Origin: CAWIMX01 sp963792785
GTDB taxonomy: Bacteria; Acidobacteriota; Vicinamibacteria; Vicinamibacterales; CAVVIG01
DNA length: 64,000 nucleotides
Assembly: GCA_963792785.1 (NCBI GenBank)
Contig: CAWBXO010000001.1
Coordinates: forward strand, 2,046,001-2,110,000
Direction of reading: 5' to 3'
The notes beneath the pieces were generated by a model, which saw nothing but the letters and a program-made list of their open reading frames with translations, was not told where the DNA came from and ran no database searches. Shown here one piece after another: positions 27,774-37,628 of this stretch; the first letter of the stretch is position 1; every line of letters begins with the position of its first letter. A program made the translations under genes and the position numbers.

Positions 27774-28888
27774 GACGTCTCGAGCCCGTGGCGGCGGCCG
27801 ACGAGGAGGATGGCCTGGTCGAGCGGCTCGGCCGGCCCGCAGCCGGCCTGGGTCGCCTGCTCAACGCGGTACGCGAGCTCGAAGCCGGTGTCGACGGCGT
27901 CGGGCGAACGCCGCAGCGTGCCCTCCTCGATCGTCGCGCGGAACGCGTCGGCTTCGGTCTTGAGCGCGCGCAGCGGTTCCGGATCGGGCACGGGACCGGT
28001 GAGGCAGGTGTCGAGGCGTCCGGCGGCCTGCTCGAACATGGCGATCACGCGGCGCTGGCGCACGGACGACGAGATGCGCGCGGCCAGCGGATCGCTCGAC
28101 AGGACGAGGTCGACGATCGTCCGGAGTTCGCTCACGCGCGCGATGTCGGCGGGCGCGTCGGCGAGGTAGTCGCGGGCGTGCGTGTAGTCGCCGAGCGCGA
28201 AGGCGGCCTCGCCCGCGCCGGCGGTCGCGTCGCCGTTCTTGGGATCGAGGGCGAGGGCGCGCGTGAAGCGGTCGAGCGCGCGGCCGGGATCGCCGACATC
28301 GAGGAAGAGGCGGCCGGCCTCGATCTGGGCCTGCGGTTCGTCGGGAAGGTTCGCGCTGAGCAGGAGGAGCTCGGAGAGCGCGCGGCTGTCCTCGTGATGC
28401 GCGAGCAGCATCCGGACCAGTTCGCTGCGGATCTCGCGGCGGCGCGCCTCCTCGTCGTCGGGCCAGTAGCCGTAGAGCGCGTTCTGGTAGTAGCGGACGG
28501 CGCTCTGCAGGTCGTTGCCGCTCGCGGCGAGCCGGGCGAGCTGCAGATTGACGGACGGATCTTCGGGCGCGCGATCGCGCAGGCCGATGAGCACCTGCTG
28601 CGCGGCGTCGGCCTGGCCGTCGGAGGCGAGGGTGCGGGCGAGGGTGAGGCCGTAGACCTGATTGGCGCGATCGAGCGCGGTGGCGTGGCGGAGGGCGTCG
28701 ATGGCCTCGGACAGGCGGCCGTCGGAGAGCGCGGCGTCGGCCGAGGCGGCCCACGTCTCGGCGTCGCGGAGGCGCGTTTCGCGGTTGTCGGCGGCGACGG
28801 CGCGGGTGAGGAAGAACGCGATGGTCGCCGCCGCGCTGAGCAGCACCAGCAGCACGATTTCACGCCGAACGACCGACTTCGTCACACC
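27770..28888 (-). CDS. Membrane-anchored TPR-repeat protein
   Basis: 372-residue protein with one N-terminal membrane helix (IVLLVLLSAAATIAFFLT) and a series of tetratricopeptide repeats (SEAIDALRHATALDRANQVY, SAVRYYQNALYGYWPDDEEA, ALDRFTRALALDPKNGDATA). It is likely anchored in the inner membrane with the repeats outside, serving as a protein scaffold. I use the ATG at 28888; a TTG ten codons upstream would be the only alternative. First gene of an operon with a ClC channel and a MarR regulator, joined by 4-base overlaps. No known family beyond TPR was recognised. Confidence 0.82.
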   Translation of the reverse strand, partial: GVTKSVVRREIVLLVLLSAAATIAFFLTRAVAADNRETRLRDAETWAASADAALSDGRLSEAIDALRHATALDRANQVYGLTLARTLASDGQADAAQQVLIGLRDRAPEDPSVNLQLARLAASGNDLQSAVRYYQNALYGYWPDDEEARRREIRSELVRMLLAHHEDSRALSELLLLSANLPDEPQAQIEAGRLFLDVGDPGRALDRFTRALALDPKNGDATAGAGEAAFALGDYTHARDYLADAPADIARVSELRTIVDLVLSSDPLAARISSSVRQRRVIAMFEQAAGRLDTCLTGPVPDPEPLRALKTEADAFRATIEEGTLRRSPDAVDTGFELAYRVEQATQAGCGPAEPLDQAILLVGRRHGLETS

Positions 28889-28937
28889 CATCTCCCGCGA
28901 CCCGCCATCGTACACCAAACGGCCCGCCGCTGGCGAG

Positions 28938-28995
28938 TGTATAATGGTTTGACCTCAAACTAACATGGACGTACGGTGGTATAATTCAGTGGGAG
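28938..28995 (+). promoter_or_regulatory. Promoter region with two TATAAT boxes
   Basis: Perfect TATAAT hexamers occur at 28940-28945 and 28980-28985 on the plus strand, with TTGACC at 28949-28954 in between. The second box is well placed for the gene starting at 29003, and GGGAG (28991-28995) would serve as its ribosome site. The TTGACC to TATAAT distance is 25 bases, too long for a standard pair, so the -35 element is not settled. Confidence 0.45.
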
Positions 28996-29002
28996 TTTCG
29001 TC

Positions 29003-29536
29003 ATGATGCACGTGTGCGCGAAGCGAGGGGGGCTCGGCGCGGCCGGCCTGGTGGCCCCGGTGGCCGTTCTGGCATTCGCGCTGGCCGCGCCGGCGCACGC
29101 CGGCGGCCGCGATTCTGCGCAGAAGACAAAGAAAGACAGGCTGGCGGACGGCCCGCGGGTCGTCCTCGCCGCCTTCCAGGCGCCCGCGCTGACCAATACG
29201 ACGCCGCCGCCCGCCACCGCGGCGGGCATCATGGATGCGCTCAAGACGCACGCCGCTGAGCTCAAGGACTTCGTCGATCGCGGCGTGTTCAACGAGATCT
29301 GGGTGCCCGCGCTCGCGTCGAAGGACGTCGCGGTGTATCTCGACGATCATCTCGACGAGCTCGACGCCGCCAAGCGCGAGCCCGCGCAGGCCGCGGTCGC
29401 GCGCCTCGTGCGCGCGTCGTGGCTGCTCGACGCCGTGGGTGACCTCGGCAACCGGCCGCAGGTCGTGCAGGCGTACAGTGAATACGCGAAGGCCCTCGCC
29501 GACGTGCAAACCTTCTTTCCGGGGAACAAGCCGTGA
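29003..29536 (+). CDS. Exported protein of unknown function
   Basis: 177-residue protein with a signal peptide (GLVAPVAVLAFALAAPAHA). The mature part is mostly helical, has no cysteine and holds ALKTHAAELKDFVDRGVFNE and DDHLDELDAAKREPAQAAVA; I recognise no family. Its stop overlaps the start of the cytochrome c protein by four bases, so the two are co-translated and this may be a helper or subunit of that protein. Two tandem ATGs are possible starts, with GGGAG upstream. The overall look (small, helical, periplasmic) recalls a cytochrome-associated or metal-handling accessory protein, but nothing proves it. Confidence 0.75.
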   Translation: MMHVCAKRGGLGAAGLVAPVAVLAFALAAPAHAGGRDSAQKTKKDRLADGPRVVLAAFQAPALTNTTPPPATAAGIMDALKTHAAELKDFVDRGVFNEIWVPALASKDVAVYLDDHLDELDAAKREPAQAAVARLVRASWLLDAVGDLGNRPQVVQAYSEYAKALADVQTFFPGNKP

Positions 29537-30738
29537 CCAAATCGACCGTCAGACTGCTGCTCGTCGGGTGCGCGGCCGCCGCCGCTGCGGTGCTCGGCGG
29601 CTCGATCGGCGAGGCCCACAAGGCCATCACCTCCAAGTACGACTACAACAACGATGTCTTCCCGATCCTGAAGGCGAAGTGCGGCGCGTGCCACGTCGAG
29701 GGCGGCGTGGCGCCGATGTCGCTGATGACCTACCAGGACGCGTTCCCGTGGGGCGAGTCGATCCGCGCCGAGCTCATCGCCATGCACATGCCGCCGTGGA
29801 ACGCCGAGGGCGGCTACGGCTCGTTCCGGCACGCGCAGACGCTCACGCCGATGGAGATCGACACCATCCTGACGTGGGCGACGGGCGGCAATCCCGAGGG
29901 CGATCGCACCAAGCGCCCCGCGCCGGTCGTCCGCGACACGGCGTGGCCGCTCGGCGATCCGGACACCGCGATCAAGCTGCCTGAGGCGGTCACGCTGCCC
30001 GCCGACAAGAGCGAGGCCACGCACGACTTCACCGTGGCCGTGAAGAACGCCCAGCCGCGGTGGGTGCGCGCGATCGACCTGCTGCCCGACGCCGCCGTGA
30101 TGGTGCGCGACGCGACGATCGCGTTGAAGGGCGCGGACGGCAAGCCCGGCGAGGTGATCACGAGCTGGCTGCCCGGCGGCACCCTCGTGCCCGCCGAGGG
30201 CCCGGCGGCGTTCATGCTGCCCGCCAACGCCGAGCTCGCCGTGAGCGTGCACTACAAGAAGACCTGGATGTACGACAGCGAGCCGCTCACCGATCAGAGC
30301 TCGATCGGGATCTACGACGCGGCGGCCGGCGCGCACCAGGCGCTGCAGGCGATCCACTTCGCGTCGAAGCCGCTCACCGGCGCCGCGAGCCTGACGTTCG
30401 CCACGACCCTCGACCACGACGTCGACGTGTACGGGCTCACGCCCGGCCAGGTGCCGCCGCACGGCGCCATGCAGATCGAGGCCGTGCTCGCCGACGGCAC
30501 GCACGTGCCGATGATCCGCATCGACACGCGTCCCGGCTGGATCCGCCGGTACTGGTTCGAGAAGCCGCTGAGCCTGCCCCAGGGCACGCGCGTCCAGGTC
30601 ACCACCAACATCGCGACGCCCTTCACGATCCCGATGCCCGACCTGCTCGCGCCGCCCGAACCGCCGATGTCACAGGACCCGCTCTCGGTCACCCTCGACA
30701 TCACGCCGCACGGGGCGACACGGGCCAGCGGACAGTAA
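29533..30738 (+). CDS. Cytochrome c / copper-monooxygenase-like protein with degenerate copper sites
   Basis: 401-residue exported protein. After a signal peptide (ending GSIGEA) comes one c-type haem site CGACH (C50, C53, H54), then a two-part domain similar to the copper type II monooxygenase-like region of the paralogue at 41452-42777. That paralogue has THHA and PHMHLRG copper motifs; here the matching places read VMVRDATIAL and GQVPPHGAMQ, so the copper ligands seem lost. It may act only as an electron or binding protein. The start is GTG inside the stop of the upstream gene (GTGA). Such cytochrome/monooxygenase-like proteins are common in Vicinamibacteria but their reactions are unknown. 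Confidence 0.8.
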   Translation: MTKSTVRLLLVGCAAAAAAVLGGSIGEAHKAITSKYDYNNDVFPILKAKCGACHVEGGVAPMSLMTYQDAFPWGESIRAELIAMHMPPWNAEGGYGSFRHAQTLTPMEIDTILTWATGGNPEGDRTKRPAPVVRDTAWPLGDPDTAIKLPEAVTLPADKSEATHDFTVAVKNAQPRWVRAIDLLPDAAVMVRDATIALKGADGKPGEVITSWLPGGTLVPAEGPAAFMLPANAELAVSVHYKKTWMYDSEPLTDQSSIGIYDAAAGAHQALQAIHFASKPLTGAASLTFATTLDHDVDVYGLTPGQVPPHGAMQIEAVLADGTHVPMIRIDTRPGWIRRYWFEKPLSLPQGTRVQVTTNIATPFTIPMPDLLAPPEPPMSQDPLSVTLDITPHGATRASGQ

Positions 30739-30789
30739 CGGCCTTCCGGCCGATTCTTTGAGCCACCCTGAGTTCGTCCGCTATGCTGG

Positions 30790-31811
<1,022 letters not shown>

Positions 31812-31815
<4 letters not shown>

Positions 31816-32964
31816 GCACCCGCGACGCCGAATTCGCCAACTTCCTGTCGCGGATGAGCCACGAGCTGCGCACGCCGCTCAATGCCATCCTCGGGTTCGC
31901 GCAGCTGCTCGAGATGGACAGCGACCTGAACGGCGACGAGCACGAGGCCGTGCGCCAGATCCTGCACGGCGGGCGGCACCTGCTCGACCTGGTGAACGAG
32001 GTCCTCGACATCAGCCGCATCGAGTCGGGCCAGCTCTCGCTCTCGCCCGAGCCCGTCGCGCTCGACGACGTGGCGGCGGCCGCGGCGGATTCTACTGAAG
32101 CCCCTGGCCGTCGCGCGGGACGTCATCGTCACGGTGGCGCCGCTGCCCGAGGACTTTCCGGAAGTCGTCGCGGACCGCCAGCGCCTCAGCCAGGTGCTCC
32201 TCAACCTGCTGACCAACGCGATCAAGTACAACCACCTCGGCGGACGCGTCACGGTCGCGGTCGAGCGCTCCGACGCCGGCCGCGTGCGGATCGCCGTGCG
32301 CGACACCGGGCCGGGCATTCCCGCGGCGCAGCTCGAGCTGATCTTCCAGCCGTTCGAGCGGCTGGACGCCATGCAGTCAGGCGTCGACGGGACGGGGCTC
32401 GGGCTGCCGCTGGCGCGCGCGCTCATGAAGGCGATGGGTGGCACGCTCGACGTCGAGAGCCGCGTCGGCGAGGGCAGCACGTTCTGGGTGGAGCTGCCGG
32501 CCACGTCCGCGGCGACCGAGCCGGACGTGCGGGCCGGCGCGCCGATCTCGCTGCGGCGCGTGGACCGATCCGCCACCATCCTCTACATCGAGGACAACCC
32601 GTCCAACGTGCGCCTGATGGAGCGCGTGCTCAAGCACCGGCCGGGCATGGTGCTCCTGCACGCGTCGCACGGGCGAGAGGGGATCGAGATGGCGAAGAGC
32701 CGACGGCCCGATGTCGTGCTGCTCGATCTGCATCTCCCCGATGTGCCAGGCGACGAGGTCGTCCGCGAGCTGTGGCTCGACCCCGTCACGCGGATCATCC
32801 CGATCGTCGTCGTGACGGCGGACGCCACGCCCGGCACGGCGCGCCGGCTCAAGGCGGCGGGCGCGGTCGGCGTGCTCACGAAACCGATCGACGTGCGCGG
32901 CATCCTCGGTGTGCTCGACAGCCTGCTGGGCGGCCGCCCGGAGGAGCAGGTCTCCCGGCCATGA
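31812..32964 (+). CDS. Hybrid histidine kinase lacking a sensor domain, frame break at about 32091
   Basis: Soluble histidine kinase of about 383 residues once a frame break is corrected. HisKA starts almost at the N-terminus (SRMSHELRTPLNAILGFAQL, His17), so there is no input domain. At 32091 the frame shifts by one extra base: the first frame gives AAAAD, and the +1 frame continues LLKPLAVARDV, then the ATPase boxes VLLNLLTNAIKYN, VRDTGPGIP and GTGLGLPLARALM. A C-terminal receiver follows (LYIEDNPSNVRLM, VVLLDLHLPDVPG). The original frame stays open only as arginine-rich shadow. Start is GTG overlapping the HD-GYP stop; the end overlaps the 68-residue gene. Either a sequencing/assembly insertion or a real break. 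Confidence 0.85.
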
Positions 32965-33167
32965 CCGATCAGCCCGGCGCACCTCTCGACGATCGACAGC
33001 TGCTGCACCAGTTCAAGAACTACCTGGCGGTGATCATCGGCTTCTGCGACCTGATGTTGAGCGACCTGCCCGAGGACGCCGACCTGCGCCGCGACGTGGC
33101 CGAAGTGCGGACCGCGGCACAGTCGGCCATGGCGCTGATGCCGGAGCTCGCGCGGAGGCTCGACTGA
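32961..33167 (+). CDS. 68-residue DHp-like (HisKA-like) protein
   Basis: Small protein that consists of little more than one histidine-kinase-like dimerisation hairpin: LLHQFKNYLAVIIGFCDLML puts a His (residue 16) and a following Asn in the positions of an H-box, followed by a second helix (RRDVAEVRTAAQSAMALMPE). It has no ATPase domain. The ATG overlaps the stop of the hybrid kinase (ATGA), and the NtrC-type gene starts three bases after its stop. It could be a phosphotransfer shuttle or a dimerisation decoy between the kinase and the two regulators of the operon. Function is inferred from position and fold only. Confidence 0.7.
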   Translation: MTDQPGAPLDDRQLLHQFKNYLAVIIGFCDLMLSDLPEDADLRRDVAEVRTAAQSAMALMPELARRLD

Positions 33168-33169
33168 CC

Positions 33170-34570
33170 ATGCCGTCGACGCGCCCGGTCCTCCTGGTGG
33201 TCGACGACGAGCCCGGCATCATCGCGATGATCGAGCGGTTCGCGAAGGGCCGCGGCTTCGACGTCATCGCGCGCGCCGGCGGCCGGCGACTGCTCGACGA
33301 GCTGCCGTCGCTCAACGCCAACGTCGCTCTGATCGACCTGCGGATGCCCGAAGTCGACGGGCTGGAGCTGCTGAAGGCCCTCCGCGCGGGCGACCCGATG
33401 TGCCAGGTGATCCTGATGACCGCCTTTGCCACCGTGGACTCGGCGATCGAGGCCGTCAAGCTGGGCGCGCTCGACTACTTGAGCAAGCCGATCGACTTCG
33501 CGCGCCTGACCGATCTGCTGACGACGGTCACGAGCGGTCTCGAGCGGCGGCGGGCGCTGCTCGAGGCCGACGGCGCGATGGCGACCCGCTTCGAGTTCTG
33601 CGGGATGATCGGCCGCAGCCCGGTCATGCAGGAGCTGTTCGACACGATCCGGAGGCTGGCGCCGCACGTGCGGACGGCGCTGATCACCGGCGAGACGGGC
33701 ACCGGCAAGGAGCTCGTGGCGCGCGCGCTCCACAAGATGGGGCCCCGCAAGCACCGCCGGTTCGTCAGCTTCAACTGCTCGGCGGTGGTGGAGACCCTGT
33801 TCGAGAGCGAACTCTTCGGGCACACGCGCGGCGCGTTCACGGGCGCGCGCGACGCGAAGGCCGGCCTCTTCGAGGTCGCCGACGGCGGCACGCTGTTCCT
33901 CGACGAAATCGGCGAACTGTCGCCGGCGATGCAGGCCAAGCTGCTGCGCGTGGTCGAGTACGGCGAGGTGCAGCGCGTGGGCGCGTCAGAGCCCAAGCGC
34001 GTGGACGTGGCGATTGTGGCCGCGACGAACCGCGGCCTCGCGGAGGAGATCGGGCAGGGGCGATTCCGGCAGGACCTGTACTACCGGCTGAACGTCGTGG
34101 AGATCGCGCTGCCGCCCCTGCGCGACCGGCGCGAGGACGTGCCGCTGCTCGCCGCGGCGTTCATCCGCACGTTCGCGAAGCAGTTCAACAAGCCGATCAG
34201 CGGGATGAGCCCGGGCGCGGAGCGCCTGCTCGCGACAGCGGCGTGGCCGGGCAACGTCCGCGAGCTCCAGAACACGCTCGAGCGCGCGTCGATCCTCACC
34301 GACAGCTCCATCCTCACCGAGTTGGAGCTCCGTGGCGCCGTGTCGCGCATGGCGGCGCTCGGCGGCGCGATGCCCGCGTCGGGCAACGGCGCGGCGGAGG
34401 CCCCGGCGGCTCCCCAGAAGGCCCCACCCATCCCGATCGAGGTGCTGGACCGCTCCGCGGTGCAGCGCGCGCTCGACGAGGCCGGCGGCAACAAGTCGGC
34501 CGCCGCGCGGCTCCTCGGCGTCAGCCGCCGCGCGTTCTACCGGCGGCTGGACTCGTTCGGGCTCAGGTAG
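33170..34570 (+). CDS. Sigma-54-dependent response regulator (NtrC family)
   Basis: 466-residue activator of sigma-54 promoters. Order: receiver domain (LLVVDDEPGIIAM; Asp about 57 in VALIDLRMPEVDG), AAA+ ATPase with Walker A GETGTGKELVARALH (about 173), GAFTGA (about 220, sigma-54 contact), Walker B GGTLFLDEIGELS, and a Fis-type helix-turn-helix (GGNKSAAARLLGVSRRAFYR). The ATG at 33170 is used rather than a shadow extension. It ends the signalling operon with the kinase and the 68-residue protein. The stop codon runs straight into a G-rich repeat shared with the convergent sulfotransferase gene. Confidence 0.95.
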   Translation: MPSTRPVLLVVDDEPGIIAMIERFAKGRGFDVIARAGGRRLLDELPSLNANVALIDLRMPEVDGLELLKALRAGDPMCQVILMTAFATVDSAIEAVKLGALDYLSKPIDFARLTDLLTTVTSGLERRRALLEADGAMATRFEFCGMIGRSPVMQELFDTIRRLAPHVRTALITGETGTGKELVARALHKMGPRKHRRFVSFNCSAVVETLFESELFGHTRGAFTGARDAKAGLFEVADGGTLFLDEIGELSPAMQAKLLRVVEYGEVQRVGASEPKRVDVAIVAATNRGLAEEIGQGRFRQDLYYRLNVVEIALPPLRDRREDVPLLAAAFIRTFAKQFNKPISGMSPGAERLLATAAWPGNVRELQNTLERASILTDSSILTELELRGAVSRMAALGGAMPASGNGAAEAPAAPQKAPPIPIEVLDRSAVQRALDEAGGNKSAAARLLGVSRRAFYRRLDSFGLR

Positions 34571-34600
34571 AAGAAGCTGGGGAGCTGGGGAGCTAAGGAA
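34568..34600 (+). repeat. G-rich tandem repeat joining two convergent stop codons
   Basis: From the NtrC stop the plus strand reads TAGAAGAAGCTGGGG, then AGCTGGGGAGCTAAGGAAG. It fills the 22 bases between the two convergent genes and supplies the last codons (LLP) and stop of the sulfotransferase. The wording is the same as in the repeat at 2654-2713, including the GAAGAAGC right after the stop. Confidence 0.75.
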
Positions 34601-35660
34601 GTAGTCCCTGGTACATCTCTTCAGCGCGGCTCGAGAGCTTCGGGTCGACGCCGCCCGGGTCGGCTTTCGGCGGCGGCGCGGGACGGAACCTTCCGGCCGC
34701 GCGGGCCAGCGCGCCCTCGTCGGGCACACCGAGCTGCTCGCACAACCGGCCGAGCGCGCGGGGCGCATCCCCGCACATCCCCTCGTAGCCGACCACGATC
34801 GCGTTCCCGCGGTGCGCCGCGATGTACTCGAACGCGGCGATCCAGTACGCCAGCCAGTAGTCGAGCGTCAGGGGATCGCGGCCGGCCAGCGCCTCGTCCA
34901 CGCCGGGGAACGCGAGCGGCCGGTGCAGCGCGCCGAACTCGTAGTGTCCGATGTCGCCCATGTAGCGCCGGACGAACGGCGACTCCGCGTGAATCGCGAG
35001 GAAGTTCTGGTGCTGCCGCAGGAGCGACGCGGCGTGCTCGAGCGGACGCCGGACCGGGATGACGATCGACGCGTCGGCGAACATCCGCGGCAGGAGCTCG
35101 AGGCGCGCGACGTTCGCGTTGTTCTTGGAGAGATACCGGCCGTCGGTGAGACGATCAGGGCGCCGGAGCGCCACGATCTTCTTCATGTGGTCGAGGAAGA
35201 AGGCGGTCGCGTCGCCCTTCCGATCGCTCGCGTGCCAGAGCGCGATTCGGCGGTCCGAGTACTTGCGGGGCCAGAAGGTGCGCCACAGGATTTCCTCGAA
35301 GGCCTCCGGGCTGTCGAACCCCACGATCACGCCGTCGCCGTGCGCGCGCTCCTTCGGCGCGGACGGTTTCCTGAACGGCCCGCTCAACTTCGACCACAGG
35401 ATCGGCGCGAGCACGAACGGCATGTCCCGATAGATGTGCGTGGCGATCGACGGGAACTCGGCCAGCGACTCGAGCAGCACGGTCGTGCCGGCCCTGGGCA
35501 GCGACGTGACGAAGATCGGCCGCGCCGCCCGGGCCGCGCGGTACGTGCCGCCGTACGCGGCGTGCTCCATGTCGGCCGCCGTCAGCTGGATGAACGGCGC
35601 CGAAAACGCCAGCTGGTGGAAGATCTGATCGAGCGCCGAGTAGTTCAGTTGGTAGGCCAT
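34593..35660 (-). CDS. Sulfotransferase family protein (PAPS-dependent type)
   Basis: 355-residue enzyme with the 5'-phosphosulfate loop PIFVTSLPRAGTTVLLE (about residues 45-61), including the Arg, Gly and Thr residues that contact PAPS, and a later 3'-phosphate region IVIPVRRPLEHAASLLRQ. It would transfer sulfate to a hydroxyl or amino group of a glycan, lipid or small molecule. The ATG at 35660 is taken over an unsupported 21-residue extension. Its start overlaps the stop of the small membrane protein upstream by 16 bases, so it belongs to an operon of an ASST-like protein, two small membrane proteins and this enzyme. Confidence 0.88.
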   Translation of the reverse strand: MAYQLNYSALDQIFHQLAFSAPFIQLTAADMEHAAYGGTYRAARAARPIFVTSLPRAGTTVLLESLAEFPSIATHIYRDMPFVLAPILWSKLSGPFRKPSAPKERAHGDGVIVGFDSPEAFEEILWRTFWPRKYSDRRIALWHASDRKGDATAFFLDHMKKIVALRRPDRLTDGRYLSKNNANVARLELLPRMFADASIVIPVRRPLEHAASLLRQHQNFLAIHAESPFVRRYMGDIGHYEFGALHRPLAFPGVDEALAGRDPLTLDYWLAYWIAAFEYIAAHRGNAIVVGYEGMCGDAPRALGRLCEQLGVPDEGALARAAGRFRPAPPPKADPGGVDPKLSSRAEEMYQGLLP

Positions 35661-36031
35661 AGCCGCTTGCCCAGGCCCCAGGCGGCCGCGGCGATTGCCG
35701 TCGCGAGCACCCACGCGGGCCATCGCATCAGGAACGCCAGCACCTGGCCCGCTGGCGCGAGGCCGATCAACGCGGCCACGCCGACCGGGACGAGCGACGC
35801 CGCCACGGCGAGCGCGCTTCTGAACAGCAGCGACAGGAACTGGCCGAGGAGCCGGAGGGACGCGCCCTGCACGGCGCGCTCGCGCGCCCGGTCGTCCAGC
35901 GCGGGATCGCGCATGGCGGCGGCCGCCGCCTGCGACGTGCGGATCGACGCCCCGGCCACCGAGGCGATGCGCAACAGGGCGAAGGCGGCCAGAAACGCGA
36001 CGATGGACAGCCCTGCGATGAAGGGAATCAC
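35645..36031 (-). CDS. Small membrane protein of the sulfotransferase operon
   Basis: 128-residue protein with three hydrophobic helices (IPFIAGLSIVAFLAAFALLR near the start, SALAVAASLVPVGVAALIGL, and WVLATAIAAAAWGLG near the end) and a helical cytoplasmic stretch RTSQAAAAAMRDPALDDRAR between. No family recognised. The start is GTG at 36031 inside the stop of the preceding 68-residue protein (GTGA), and its end overlaps the sulfotransferase start, so all are co-translated. A role in membrane delivery or anchoring of the sulfated product is a guess from position. Confidence 0.72.
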   Translation of the reverse strand: MIPFIAGLSIVAFLAAFALLRIASVAGASIRTSQAAAAAMRDPALDDRARERAVQGASLRLLGQFLSLLFRSALAVAASLVPVGVAALIGLAPAGQVLAFLMRWPAWVLATAIAAAAWGLGKRLWPTN

Positions 36032-36234
36032 GTCGACGCCGGCGTCTCGTCGTCCTGCTTGCGCGTGCCGCGCAGGAACGCCAGCAGACGCTTGATGGGA
36101 TACCAGATGAAACCGACGATCGCGAATACGACCGCGCCGATGAAGGCCACGACGGTGCCGATCACGCTGATGCCGGCACCGGGACCGATGTAGGCGACGA
36201 TCGCGAATCCAATTAGCGGCTCTGGCACGGCCAC
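36028..36234 (-). CDS. 68-residue two-helix membrane protein
   Basis: Short membrane protein with the motif AYIGPGAGISVIGTVVAFIG followed by a second hydrophobic stretch and a basic amphipathic end (WYPIKRLLAFLRGTRKQ). Proteins with YIGPGAG and a WPIK/RLLxFLRG tail recur in Acidobacteria next to sulfotransferase- or phosphatase-like genes, as far as I recall, but have no known function. The start GTG at 36234 lies 22 bases inside the ASST-like gene. It is coupled to the following membrane protein by GTGA. Confidence 0.72.
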   Translation of the reverse strand: MAVPEPLIGFAIVAYIGPGAGISVIGTVVAFIGAVVFAIVGFIWYPIKRLLAFLRGTRKQDDETPAST

Positions 36235-37628
36235 GCTCCAGTGTCGAAGGTGAAGTAGTCGGCCGGGTACAGGCGCGCCTCGCCAATCTCGGCCACGTTC
36301 TCGTCGTCGTACTTGTTCACGTACTCCCAGACGATCTCGCCGTTCGCGTCGGTCTCGAAGACCCGGCCGCCGTCGGCCTCGGTCACGAACAGGCCGCCGC
36401 TCGGCGTGAGCGCGACCTTGCCGCGCGTCGCCGACAGCAGTTCCTGGCCAGGCCCGCCGTAGGCGACGTCGGTCGCGCCGGTCTTCGGATCAACGCGCAG
36501 CACCTGTGACACACGCGGCGTATCGGCCGGCGTCTTGCGATCCGTGCCGACGAAGACGTCCGAGTAGAGATTGTTGTTGAACATGATGAGCCGCCCCCCC
36601 GGGGCAAACTCGGGATCGTGCTGCCGGCGCCACGGGCCGATCTGCCACCACTTCACCCGCGACCCGGTCTTGTCGGCGACGAGCACCAGGTTGAGCGTGC
36701 GAATAGACAGGACCAGATCGCCGGCCTCGAACATCGGGAAATCCGGCGCCAGCTCGGGGCTGAGTTCAGCCACCTTGTTGAGATGGAGGACCTCGTGATC
36801 CCACTGCATGGCCGGCAGGAACGACTCGCCGGTGGCCGTGAGCACGGGCTCGAGGCCATTGTCGTACAACAGCTTGACGACGGAGAACTCGGAGAGAACC
36901 TCCCCGTCGTCGGACACGTGCAGCACCGTGTCCTCCTGGAACGGCGGACGGAACGGGGGGTACGGCGAGGGCGCGGCGACGACGTCGCGCCGCCCCGGGA
37001 TCCAGAAGCCGCCGTCCTCCGCGGGCTCGACCGAGTGGTGCGTCCGCCGCAGGAGCGTCCAGTCGGTCTGGTTGCAGCGATCCAGCTTCACCGTGCCGCC
37101 GTACTCGAAGTTGAAGACGACGGAGCCGTCGGGCAGGGCCAGCGCGCCGTGCAGGTCGATGTTCCAGTCGGTCGCCGGCGAGGAAGCCTCCGGCACAATC
37201 GCCGGGCTGCGGACCCGCCGGATCAACTGGTGAAAGCTGACGGGCCAGCGCGCCACCACGTCGCCGTTCCGGTGAATCAGCCGCAACTCGTTGCCTTGAT
37301 CGAAGAAGCCCTCGAGCAGGATGAGATCGGCCTGGTCGTTGGAGGGCTTGTTCACCGTGACGCCGTCCCCGTCGTACCGGCTCTCCTGCAGAAAGTGCGT
37401 CGGGCGGGTTCCGGTCAGCGTGGGCGCTTCCGTGACGAGCAGGCTGAACGACTGGGTGATGTCGTCGCGCAAGTCCGTCCAGAGGTAATACGTCGCCGAC
37501 TTGGCCGCGCCGGCGCTCATCCCGAGCACGTAGGCTCCGCCGACCACGACGATGGTGCTGATCGCGAGGAAGAGCAACCGGGACAGGTCGATCCGCTTCC
37601 CCGGACGCGGGGTGTCGGGCTGAGCCAT
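36213..37628 (-). CDS. Arylsulfotransferase (ASST)-like membrane-anchored beta-propeller protein
   Basis: 471-residue protein with one N-terminal membrane anchor (LLFLAISTIVVVGGAYVLGM) and an outside beta-propeller. Features shared with ASST-type proteins: DWNIDLHGALALPDGSVVFN, RTHHSVEPAEDGGFWIPGRR, SFLPAMQWDHEVLHLN and the final YVNKYDDENVAEIGEARLYP. The His residues in LHGALAL, THHSVEP and WDHEVLHLN may match catalytic ones of PAPS-independent arylsulfate transferases. The ATG at 37628 starts the operon that ends with a PAPS-type sulfotransferase, so two different sulfate-handling folds are encoded together. Exact reaction unproven. Confidence 0.8.
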   Translation of the reverse strand: MAQPDTPRPGKRIDLSRLLFLAISTIVVVGGAYVLGMSAGAAKSATYYLWTDLRDDITQSFSLLVTEAPTLTGTRPTHFLQESRYDGDGVTVNKPSNDQADLILLEGFFDQGNELRLIHRNGDVVARWPVSFHQLIRRVRSPAIVPEASSPATDWNIDLHGALALPDGSVVFNFEYGGTVKLDRCNQTDWTLLRRTHHSVEPAEDGGFWIPGRRDVVAAPSPYPPFRPPFQEDTVLHVSDDGEVLSEFSVVKLLYDNGLEPVLTATGESFLPAMQWDHEVLHLNKVAELSPELAPDFPMFEAGDLVLSIRTLNLVLVADKTGSRVKWWQIGPWRRQHDPEFAPGGRLIMFNNNLYSDVFVGTDRKTPADTPRVSQVLRVDPKTGATDVAYGGPGQELLSATRGKVALTPSGGLFVTEADGGRVFETDANGEIVWEYVNKYDDENVAEIGEARLYPADYFTFDTGAWPCQSR

